Source: Diphasiastrum complanatum (Eukaryota; Streptophyta; Lycopodiopsida; Lycopodiales; Lycopodiaceae). Taken from it: a stretch of 64,000 nucleotides of DNA. The position numbers and the translations under genes are program-made. The notes under the pieces are model-generated. The model did no database searches. It had not been told where the DNA came from and saw nothing but the letters and a program-made list of their open reading frames with translations. Numbering within the stretch: position 1 is the first letter of the stretch; each line of letters begins with the position of its first letter. The DNA is taken from NCBI GenBank assembly GCA_029204225.1, contig CM055102.1:7534587-7598586 (forward strand), read 5' to 3'. Shown here piece after piece: positions 45,595 to 55,325 of the stretch.

Positions 45595-47561
45595 AATTAC
45601 AAGGAGGTGATCCATAAGAGAGGGAAAAAAGTCAAGCAAGCTTCAAGGAAAAGGTTGAGAAAGACAAATCCAAGCTCAAATGTTTATGTTATGGAAAAAA
45701 GGGTCACTTTGCAAACGAATGCTTAAAAAAAAAAACATGCACAAGGAGAAGACAAGCAAGATAATCTTGCAAATGAGAAAAATAAAGATAATGAAGAATC
45801 ATTAATGGCATCAACCACATCATCACCAAGAAAAAGCAACTCAAATGATGTTTGGTGTGTAAATATGCGGCAAGCTCTCACATGATAGTCTAGAGGAAAA
45901 TTTTCTCAACTCTACTCTCTTATCAATAATGTAACATTGATGGTGTTGGTATCATTCCATTGTTGCTATGATTTTCAAGAACATTAAATCTAGACAACGT
46001 GCTTATTGTACCTTCAATCACCAATAATCTTTTGAGTGTGAGTCCTTGATGGATAAATGGTTTTGATGTTCATTTCAAGAATGACGTTTGTTCTATTCTC
46101 AAAAATGATAAGTGCATCACAAGTGGTTTTAAGAAAGGTAGGTTGTTTAAGCTTGATGCAAATGTTTCTAATGTGAGTGTGATGATGGCAAAAGAGGACG
46201 TGACACAACTGAAACTATGACATAAGAGGTTAAGTCATCCTAACTTCAAATCCATGGAGATCATGTGCAAGAAAGGGGTATCTCTCAACCTAGAGGACAT
46301 GACACAAGTGAAGCTATGGCATAGGAGGTTAAGTCGCCCTAACTTCAAATCTATGGAGATCATGTGCAAGAAAGTGGTAGCTCTCAACCTACCCAAAGCC
46401 TGTACCAAGAGTGGTAAGATATGTGAAGATTGTAGTCTCTCAAAGACATACAATCTTGATTTTTCAAGGTCTATACCAAATCTCTCACTCCTTTGGAAAT
46501 TGTTCATTTGGATGTGCATACATTTTTCTCAAGAATCAAATGGTGGTGCAAAGGTATATGTGACCTTCATTGATAATCATTCTAGGTTCACTGAAATCTA
46601 TCTTCTGTCCTTCAAAATCATGGTGTTTGATACCTGGAATAATGCTCTCCACTAGAGGTCATCATCAAAAGATGGCTCACTCTACTTTCTTTAGGGATCT
46701 ACGTGCATTTATTACCAAGTACAAAGGTCTTATTGAGAATCAACTTCCAAAGTATTGAGGTGTGACAATGGAGGAGAGTATGTTTCCACTAAGATGAAGG
46801 AGTTTTGTTGCTTGCATGGCATAAAGTGTGAGTATACATATTCTTATACTCCACAACAAAATGGAATGGCCGAAAGGAAGAATAAGAGTCTTTGTGATAG
46901 TGGAAAATCTTTGAGACTTGATGCTTCTCTTCTTATGCCATTTTGAGGAGAAGTTGTTACATGTGCTGACTATTTGTGTAATAGGTTTTCAAGTAATGTT
47001 GTTGGATGTAGTACACTTTTTGAAGCTCTATATGGTAAGAAGCCAAATTGAAAGATTTGAGGAGTCTTTGGTTCCACTTGCTATGTTCATAGATCTTTCG
47101 ATACAAGGAAAAAGGACGATGCTACATCCATCAAGGAAATATTTGTGGTATATTGTGAGTCAAGCAAGGGATATAGAGTGTTTATTCCTTCAACCAAGAA
47201 GATCATGGTTAAAGTGGATGTCTTGTTTAATGAATGTAGTGTTTCGAGTGTGAACTAATGTGCTTATAACAATCCTAGTGCGAAGGATCTTGCAAGGCTC
47301 GTGAAGGAGTCAAATGAAGAAGAGGATGTAGAGAATCACCCTCCACACTCGAGTGCTCCAAGGAGATCGACAAGAAAGCCATCAAGGCTTACTTACATTG
47401 GCAAAGCTAGTATACAAAGTAAAGGAACTATCTCATTTACCTCTTACAATCTCATGTCTTTGATGTTACATGATTCAAGTTGCTTTGAAGATGCCATTAA
47501 ATTTCAAAGTTGGATTGATGCTTTGTTGGAGTACAACACTTGGTTGTTTTGTGATTTTTGA
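45595..47561 (+). pseudogene. Decayed Copia gag-protease-integrase
   Basis: A zinc knuckle (CYGKKGHFANEC) is readable near 45.68 kb and a damaged protease region near 45.87 kb. GAG-pre-integrase carries an internal 99-bp duplication (46194-46391). Integrase pieces follow with FIDNHSRF, RCDNGGEY and NGMAERKN near 46.55-46.88 kb, then a proline/serine linker (RRSTRKPSRLTY) near 47.36 kb. Homology ends near 47561, before RT. Numerous stops and shifts make this one of the oldest Copia copies here. Confidence 0.85.
46194..46391 (+). repeat. In-frame 99-bp tandem duplication inside a GAG-pre-integrase domain
   Basis: GAGGACGTGACACAA at 46194 and GAGGACATGACACAA at 46293. Each unit encodes the histidine half of the zinc site (RRLSxPNFKSMEIMCKK). 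Confidence 0.85.
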
Positions 47562-47694
47562 TTGGATAGTATGTAAATGGTGTTTTCATCATCTACTTGT
47601 TCTAGGGTGGTATGCATCATATTCAGCAAGATTGGTCAACTGTTTCACCTTGTCTTTTTTAGTATCCGCCTTCTTTTTTTGGGAATCTCTAGCC

Positions 47695-48169
47695 CTATGT
47701 CCAGGCGTTTGGCAAAAGAAACATGTCTTTCTTCTTCTTGTTTGATGATGATCCTTGATCATCATCTTTTGCAGTAGATTTCTTGGGATGCTTCTTGTAC
47801 TTGTGCTTCCCTTTGGCTAGCATTGTTTGATCTTCTAATGAGAGTTGTTGAGATTTCACCACTTCTTGTCTTTGTTCTTCTTGTAATAGGATGTCGTGAA
47901 AATCCTCGAATGTTGGTAGCCTCTCCCTTGATGCAATTCCACTTGCGAACATTTGGAAATAGACATCTATTGGATTGTGAATTAGCTCCACTTGCCTTAT
48001 TGAATCACCAATTGCAGTCAATTGTCTCACAATCCTTGATTTGCATGAAATAGGACCTTATTCTCTCATTTTTCTCCATGCAAACACTTATCAATTTGGT
48101 CCTAAAAAATATCATTCATGAGGGATTTTCCATTTGAAACGATGTTTTGAGTGCCTCCCAAGCACCTAT
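47695..48169 (-). pseudogene. Copia gag fragment cut by a later LTR
   Basis: Minus strand: AWEALKTSFQMENPS (48.16 kb), then after a shift QLTAIGDSIRQVELIHN, a region with FEDFHDILLQEEQRQEVV, and a lysine-rich end. It is similar to the gag at 39.0-39.5 kb. Its 5' side stops at 48169, exactly where a TGTT...AACA segment begins, so a later element probably inserted here. Confidence 0.7.
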
Positions 48170-48700
48170 TGTTAAAAATAAAGCAAATAGACTCTAATAA
48201 ACCTTTGAAATGATGGAGGAAGCACCTTGAATGGATCCAATTGAGATCCTATAGCTAAAACACCAACCAATTTAGTGTTTCCTAGCTTCACCTTGGCTTG
48301 AACTCCACTTGTAGGCTCAAATTCATGCAATTGCCTTCACACGTGTGAAAGTACGGACTGCCACAAGCAGAGTATAGTACCTGAACTCCCAAAGCAATCT
48401 CACAAAGCTAAATTACTCAACACAAATAGCAAATATCAAACATCTAGATCATCAACAACATTGGTAGAATGAAAACCAATTTTTTACTCATCAATTGAAG
48501 GAGATCCCATCACATATTTATACATTTCAAGCTCAGATTTGAGCATTTTAGGGCATCTATATACTTTTCATAACCTAACCCTAACATCCAATCTAAGTGA
48601 TCATTGGATCCACCCTGATTAGGGTCCTTGATCTCGAGATCCAAAAACAATGTAAAACATACTATTTTTGGCTCCTATTTTATTCTTCCCTATCTAAACA
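48170..48700 (-). repeat. Probable 3' LTR of the 48.7-50.9 kb Copia element
   Basis: The right end (...CTATCTAAACA at 48700) is adjacent to a PPT-like GCCAAAGAG on the minus strand. The left end is proposed at TGTTAAAA, where the older gag is interrupted. It contains the palindrome TTCACACGTGTGAA at 48336-48349. Confidence 0.5.
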
Positions 48701-48720
48701 CTCTTTGGCCTTATTTCAAA

Positions 48721-50851
48721 CTAGTTTGGATCTAACATAGGTCTACTAATCACTCCAAGAGAGGCTCTTAACTTTACAAATGCTGCTCTTTGAAGAGGTT
48801 TAGTGAGCACATCAGCCACACATTTATTACTTGGTACATGTTCTAAAGAGACCTCCTTTGCTTGAACCTTTTCCCTCACAAAGTGATGACAAATCTCAAT
48901 GTGTTTGGATCTTGCATGGAAGATTGGATTTGTTGCAAGATTTTGAGCTGAAATGTTGTGATTGTGGATGATTGGTACATCCTTTGGATCCATAATCTTT
49001 AGCTCCAACAATAATCTCTTGATCCAAAGCACTTCTTTTGTTGTTGTAGTAAGTGCCTTGTACTCGACCTCAATTGAAGAGAGTGAGATTGTTTCTTGCT
49101 TCTTTGATAGCCAAGAAAGTACTCCATCACCTATGAAGGTTGTATATGCACTTGTTGATCTCCTATCTCTCTTGTCACCTGCAATATCTGAATCACTATA
49201 GGCATGCAAGTCAATTACATCTCCTCCATAGAGAATACCAAAGTCTAGTGTACCCAAGATGTATCTCAAGATCCTTTTAGCTTTATTCCAATGAATGTTC
49301 AATGGATTTTGCATGTGTTAACTCAATCTACATACACTAAAGGTAAAATCAGGCCTAGTAATAGCTATCCACACTAAAGAGCCTATTAGTTGTCTATACA
49401 AAGTGATGTCCATGAAGGATCTTTCATCGTTTTCTTTAGACACTTTTACATCTTACTCCATGGGAGTTTCTACATACTTCAAATATTGCATCTTAAACCT
49501 TTTTAGCAAACTTTCAAACATAGTTTGTTTGAAAAAATGAAGATAAAATATGACCCTATAATGACTTCTATGCCCAAAATATAATGGAGATCACCTATAT
49601 CTACCATCTTGAACTCTAGTGAAAGATCTATCTTGACTTTCTTGATTCCAACAATACTATCACCACTAAGGATGATATCATCAACATAGATTAACAAGAG
49701 TACAATACCTTCAAAGGAGTTTTACCATCAAAGGCTTTCTTTCATAAGGAGTTTTACCATCAACAGATCTACATGAGACTCTATTGATATCAAATAGTTG
49801 GCACAAGTAAGTGACTCACCCCAAAATGGCTTTGGCAAGCATGCATCTAATCTCAAGGATTTAGAGCATTCACATAATGTTCTATTTCTCCTCTTGGCCA
49901 CCCCATTTTGTTGAGGTATGTAGGGACAAGATAGCTCCTTCTTGATTCCCTCTTCCTCACAAAGATCTTTAAAGTTATTGGAGATGCACTCTCCTCCATT
50001 ATTACTTCTAAAGACCTTTATGCTTTGATAATGATGCTTCTCAACAAAAATCTTGAACTCGACTAAGGTTTCATATACTTAAGCCTTTGAAAAAAGTAGG
50101 AAAACCCAACAATATCTTGAAAAGTCATCTATGAAAGTTACAAACATTGAAGATCCACCATTTGACTTAGTGCTAGCAAAGTGAACATCTGAATGAATTA
50201 GCTCAAGAGGATGAGATGTTTTGGAGATAGAACTTGAAAAGGCCTTCTTATGTGTCTGGATAGTGCACATGCTTCATAAACTTTTTACTCCTTGGCTAAG
50301 GACTTTGGAAGCCCTAAAGCATGCTCCTTCTTGCACATAGCCTCCATTCACCTTGGATTGATGTGTCCAAACCTTTTGTGCCAAAGATCAAAACTTGACA
50401 ACTTGTCCCCCTCGGCTAGCATCACAACATTGGTGTCAACAAAAAGCTCCTTGTTTAACTCCTTGACCCTGAGAACATACGATTAAGCACTCTCTCCCTT
50501 CTTTTGGTAGCTTTAAAATTTTTGATATTTCAAAGTAAGCAACCTTGTAGTGTTATTTGACTCATATGATTTTTTAAGGGATTACCAAGCCTCTTGGGCC
50601 AAAGAACACTCTCCTACTTCCTTTAGGAGTTCATTGGCTGCATTCATTTTAATACAATGGAGGGCTAGTTTGCACCTCTTCTTGTATCTAGTGGATTCTT
50701 GAGGGTGGATGGGCTCATCCTCCTCACCACTCACTATGTCCATCCAATATTTCATTACAAGGATTGATTCCATTCTTAATTTGCATATGGAATAGTTTTG
50801 TTTGTTCAATCTATCACTAGAATCCAAAAGGTAAGCATTCATTGATGCCAT
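48721..50851 (-). pseudogene. Internally deleted Copia polyprotein
   Basis: From ATG 50851: gag (LLDSSDRLNKQNYSICKLRM) to VLRVKELNKEL near 50.47 kb, then directly GAG-pre-integrase (LWHKRFGHINPRWMEAMCKK). Half of gag, the zinc knuckle and protease are missing. Integrase pieces follow (HSDVHF, FIDDFSRYCW, NNGGE, NGVAKRRNRTL). Near 49.735 kb it jumps to the RT palm (LIYVDDIILSG), skipping the RT fingers. RNase H (YSDSDIAGD, SIEVEYKAL) is open from 49314 to 48721. No 5' LTR or PBS was found beyond the gag start. Confidence 0.85.
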
Positions 50852-51139
50852 CTTCCAAATACTTTTGAGAAACTCCAAACACTTTTTTCTGTATTTTGCA
50901 AACTTTTGTTTTTTTTGTTGTCTGTGCAAAACCTTTTCGATCAGACCTCCCAGATGAACAAAGATAATAATTTTGATCATTTTTTGTCTTTGAAAAAAAC
51001 TTTGTTTGAATTTATCTAATTTCAACAAAGTTTAACTTCTGTAAACACAAGAAATCACAACAACATATATTTCTGACTTTACGAATTTCTTGAGGCTTTT
51101 TCAATTGATTTTGACACCCCGTCGCTTCATGACATGCTT

Positions 51140-51563
51140 GTAAATCCCTTCGAAACTTGTCTTTGCCCTTGGATTCTGCTCTGTAAGAGAAACTTGGTAC
51201 ATTAAAACCTAACTACTCTGGTAATATTGAAGCTGTACCTCGTACGTGTGCTTCTTGCATCTCGTCTGCATCGTCTTCTCGTATGGGTGTTTCACGCATC
51301 TCATCTGCATCATTTTTTTTATTTTCTCCAGAAGGATATGCGCTATCAGAAGGCTCTACACTATCAGAAATATCTTCTACATTAGAAAATATTGATCTTT
51401 TTTATTTTACAACATTGGATCTAATGGTTCTTCGTGTCTATCTTGCCCTATTTAAAGAACGAGTTCTTGGACGTGGGATTGTAGACTGAATTTGAGTCTT
51501 GCTTGTTTCTGAACCACTACAATTCTCACCAGAGGGAGAATAGTACACTGTTTGGGAATTCAT
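51140..51563 (-). pseudogene. Low-complexity charged protein relic, divergent from the methyltransferase-like fragment
   Basis: From ATG 51563 (MNSQTVYYSPSGENCSGSE), the frame reads an arginine-rich stretch (RPRTRSLNRAR), two in-frame stops, then an acidic repeat-like part (DADEMRETPIRED followed by DADEMQEAHVRG). The composition suggests an intrinsically disordered protein. YSPSGEN and YPSGEN recur within it. No family recognised. The start lies about 60 bp from the plus-strand methyltransferase-like fragment, a divergent arrangement. Confidence 0.35.
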
Positions 51564-51624
51564 AAGACACAAAGATGAAAAACTAGTACAAAATTCACTG
51601 GCTTGAATTGAACCATGAATTATT

Positions 51625-52016
51625 TCTGAATTTTGGATTTATCTAGTGGTAGCGGGACAACTAGTGCATGTGTTGTCCAAAAAGGCAAACATGTGGTTGT
51701 TGTAGAGTTAGATGAGAGTTTAGTCAGTTTTATTAAAATGAGATTAATGGGAGTTTCAATTTTGTTGGACGAGTTTCAAGAAGTGAGTAAATTAGGCCCC
51801 TCCAAGGATAGTTTTGCTCCACTTTGCAAAGAGCCCCAACCACCTGCTAGTGGCATCGTAGGTGATGAAGGCGATCTAGCAAAGGTGGTTGAACAAACTT
51901 ATAATGTTATAATGGAAAACATTACACAAGACCAGTCTACTGCTCAAGTAGATTTAAATCCTATAAGGACTGCCAGTCTTGACCCAAATGATTTGGTTGA
52001 AAATTTTTTACTATAG
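51625..52016 (+). pseudogene. N4/N6 DNA methyltransferase-like C-terminal fragment
   Basis: The frame reads DLSSGSGTTSACVVQKGKH followed by VVVVELDE and, shortly after, FIKMRL. This matches the motif I (FxGxG, here SGSGTT) and following strand of beta-class N4-cytosine/N6-adenine DNA methyltransferases, typically D-P-F-x-G-S-G-T-T, where the strand ends in an acidic SAM-ribose contact (VELDE). A TGA lies just upstream in frame, so the domain with the catalytic DPPY/SPPY motif is absent or shifted. The remaining ~80 residues to the stop at 52016 match nothing I know. Eukaryotic mobile elements sometimes carry such domains; this fragment alone cannot prove the source. Confidence 0.5.
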
Positions 52017-53118
52017 TGTATAAAATATTTCACACTGTGTTTTATACAATGAATACTTTTATCTTTTAAAGATGAGTATATTTATTAAGGATGTTTTTTT
52101 TTCAAGCTGTTTATTTTAAAACTATTTTTTCAAATTGGTTACTAGTTAGACTATTTTTAATATGCACTTGAATCATTTTTTTAAATAGCTTAATAATTAT
52201 TCACATTACTTAGTTGGACAAATAGTTTTTGCACTTGAATCATTTTTTTGCATGCCGAAATAATAAGATAAAATTTTAACAAGCTTTTAAAATCACATGA
52301 AGATATTATATATTGCATTTTTTAAAAAAATCAAACATTGTAATGTTCTAAAATTTTGAATTCACTTATAGATTGTATTAAAAAAAAATCAAACACTATA
52401 ATATTTTTTGAATTCACTTAATTTAATCATTATTTTTTGTAATAACAAATTAACCACAACTAATGTTTATATTATTTTAACAAAATTAACTTAAAATTTT
52501 AAAAATATCTTGCATCACAGTCTAAATTTTAAATTTTTGCAAAATCAACATATTTTAAATAATTTTTTTGCCCTTCTAATTGAGGTTTAAAATTTAAAGA
52601 GAATCTTAAAATCATAAAAAAATGGGTCTTCCGCCACTTCTCGTTTCAAAAGATATATATATATATATATATATTTGGAGGCTATGTCATTTGTTTAAAA
52701 CCTATTTAGCTTTTTCTTTTGCAAATGAGTGACATTTTTTACGGCACCTCACAAATTCTCTCTCTAAAATAGTTTTATACTATGTGTGTGTGTGTGTATT
52801 GGTTTCACCAAAAAAAAACCAAAAATAGTTCCGATCTTCGCATGTGTCCTCCTTTTCCTCAAACCTTCCACATGGTCGGGCGGGTGCATCCCCTCTGGCG
52901 ATGTGCCCTTCAAGGGTAAGAGGCCCTTGAGGGAGCCACCCCAAATAATAATAATAATAATAATAATTGTAGTTATAGTTATCCATAACATCATATGCAC
53001 AATATATGCACTGATACAAATATATCATTGCGACAAATATAGAAATGTGAGGACAACATCATTTCTTTTTGTATATATTGAAATAAAAAATATTACAAAG
53101 TGTTTGAATCTCCAAAGT
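52017..53118. other. AT-rich spacer with simple repeats
   Basis: Very AT-rich. It includes (TA)10 at about 52652-52671, (TG)8 at about 52782-52797, (AAT)7-8 at 52945-52967, and a GC-rich patch at 52870-52945 (CAAGGGTAAGAGGCCCTTG hairpin-like). No gene seen. Confidence 0.6.
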
Positions 53119-53385
53119 CTACTCCGTTTCCGACACTTTCTTTAATGAAAGTTGCAAGTTGGAGTCATGCAATAGCTTCCTTCTTTTGTATGGATCAAAG
53201 AGCTCATAGTTCTCATACTTACTCAGATCAACATAGGCAGCATACAATTCAAAATGTGATGATCTAAGCATGGTATTCACTGGTCCATATCCTAAAATTT
53301 TAAGTTCAATAGTTTTCTTAACAAATATTATGCCCAAATTTAAGACAAATTTCAGTTGCTGAAACATATGTTAAACACCAAGTTT
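53119..53385 (-). pseudogene. Family A unknown gene, copy 3 (C-terminal exon)
   Basis: After an acceptor-like ATATGTTTCAG, the open block contains LGIIFVKK, LGYGPVNTMLRSSHFE, LYAAYVDLSKYENYELFDP and YKRRKLLHDSNLQLSL, ending at a stop at 53119. It aligns with the C-terminal exon of the copy at 13629 and with 6727-6835. The upstream part of the gene is not recognisable here. Confidence 0.55.
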
Positions 53386-53563
53386 TTTTCCTCTTTCCAA
53401 AAATGCAAGGTGCCAAGAAGGTTTTGAAGCTTTGGCTTTTAGGTTTTGAAAATAAGCTCAAAGCATAGATTATTAATTTTCAAGTCTAGCTATACTTAAT
53501 GCCAAGAAAGTTCTTCTTTGTATATCGAAGAGCTCTTTATTACCAACACACTTCATGAAAAAA

Positions 53564-53935
53564 CCTTATGAATTTTTAAAATGTTGATAGGAACCTTTTG
53601 GATTTGTTGGGTTTCTATAGATAATCATATTGACATTTTCTAAAGTGAATACGTCATGAATTTTTGAAATGTTGAGAGGAACGTTTTTGGATTCGTTGTG
53701 GGATTCTCTTAGAGAGAGTAAATTATATTGAGTTTTAGTAATGTTTAAAACCTTAAGTATTTTCAGAATGCTAAAAGGAACCTTTTGCATTCATTGTACC
53801 TTAGAGAGCAATAAATTATATTGACTTTTAGTAGTTGTGAAAACCTTACCAATTTTCAAAATGTAGAGAGGAACCTCTTGGATACCTTGGGTTCCTCTAC
53901 ATGGTAATAAATTGGGATGACTTTCACTAATTGCT
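53564..53935. repeat. Four diverged tandem units of 88-99 bp
   Basis: Units start near 53564, 53652, 53751 and 53844. The shared pattern is CCTTA.GAATTTT..AAATG, GAGAGGAACCTTTTGGAT, then AATAAATTATATTGAC. On the minus strand they encode a repeated peptide like VPLYILKIGKVF...SQYNLL, with a period of about 31-33 codons. Confidence 0.7.
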
Positions 53936-55003
53936 CGTGCAATGGGTATGATTTTCAATGAATCCTTTTTCACTAGGGATTGGAGCAGTGTTCGAAAAGG
54001 CCGACAAATTATAGGAATGAAATCGGCATCTTTTCTAAAAAATAAGCAACATGAAAATCATGAGAATTCTTTATATAGGCAAATGAACCCTTTTATGGCC
54101 CTAAAAAATCGACAAACTTCAAAAAATGCAAGTTGTTTTGAGAATAACTCAAAAAAGGTTTCGCAAATAGTGAATTTTCAAGTAAAGGCCAGAAATTAGA
54201 ATGGTCTTTATGGCAAAATAAAGGCCCTCAACGTACGTGGGGACCTTGCCCTATACTCAAAGGCAGTGGCAGGTGGTCATAAGTGGGTCTAAGAGGCAAA
54301 GTGAATGGATTAGCGAATATGCCTTTTTCCTGTCTCTCGGGTTGATTTTATAAGAGGCTCGTTTTGTCTTCTCGCATGTGCTTCTTTAATGAGCGCAAGG
54401 AAGATGATCTATCAGCTCCACAACTTGTCAACTCGGGAGTGGCAAGAAGGAATCATGATTTTAGAGCTTTTTTGTTTCGATCCCATATTTCTTTCACGAG
54501 CTTTTGTCTCCACTCTTTCAATTTTGCAGACAGTGCGCGTCGCGTGTGCAACAATGAGCGTTGTCTTCTCAAATTCTCAAATTCAAGTTTTAAGTTGCGT
54601 CAACTCAATTTGTCCAGCAAATGTGATCTGCATAAAGCGCTGCTTCCGAGTTCCATCCACTGCTGTTGAAAGTAAAGGGAAAGGAAGCAGAATGTGTATG
54701 CGGGATGCGTAAGCATTAATATTAGAGCTTTTGGCTGTGCTCTAGTTGTCAATGAATGTATAGAGTGGTGATCAGAGGAGTTTAGAAAGTGTCTTTCAGT
54801 TTGTGTTTGTTTCTGGAGCTTGCAATCGGGCTCTTCCTATTTGAGATATCACGGAAAATCGTCTCATCGTAGAACTTGTCACTAGGAAACCTGAGGAAGG
54901 AAAATACGACTAGAACGATCACCATGGCACAGGTTGGACCGAGAGCGTGGAACCGAGATCGAGTGCACGCTGAAAACAAGAATTCAAGTGAAGAAAATCA
55001 CCG
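53936..55003 (+). other. Upstream region of the bHLH gene
   Basis: No gene seen. A TATA-like TTTTATAAGA lies at 54346-54355, about 970 bp before the bHLH start codon. If used, the 5' leader would be long and would contain several short upstream reading frames. Assignment as promoter is inference. Confidence 0.3.
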
Positions 55004-55276
55004 TTGAGAAAAGTTGATGCAAGGAAGTGGTGCTTGTTTTCATTGCTGCTGCTGACTTTTGTATTGCAAAATCTTGAGGACATTGGCATTCTCATTCTCC
55101 ATGGCAAACTCCTATATACTGATTATGCCATTAGCCTTGTCCGTGAATTGCCTGGAGGAGATCCAGTGACATGGGATTATTTGGAGGCAGTTCTTGGCAC
55201 CAGCTTGCTTCTCATTATTCCTCTCATGCAAAGATTGAGCAGCAGCGTAGTCGACCAAATATCAATCTGTTGCTAG
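55004..55276 (+). other. Orphan 90-codon open frame without a start codon
   Basis: Open from 55004 to a stop at 55276, 49 bp before the bHLH ATG. It reads a hydrophobic segment (KWCLFSLLLLTFVLQ), a middle part LHGKLLYTDYAISLV, then LPGGDPVTWDYLEAVLG and a second hydrophobic stretch. The only Met is near its end. It could be an exon of an unannotated spliced transcript, part of the 5' leader of the bHLH gene, or chance. Confidence 0.25.
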
Positions 55277-55325
55277 TCTTCAGTTTATCCTTCTAATACT
55301 CAGGGTTTGTAGTTTCATTTTAGCC

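Noticed and set aside
51625-52016. Bacterial contamination as the source of the methyltransferase motif
   Set aside because: The fragment is AT-rich like its surroundings, has no neighbouring bacterial genes and lies between plant retroelement relics. Not formally excluded.
54364-54712. Two overlapping frames of about 100 codons upstream of the bHLH gene
   Set aside because: They overlap in different frames, have no recognisable domain and lie in the presumed promoter or leader; no support beyond being open.
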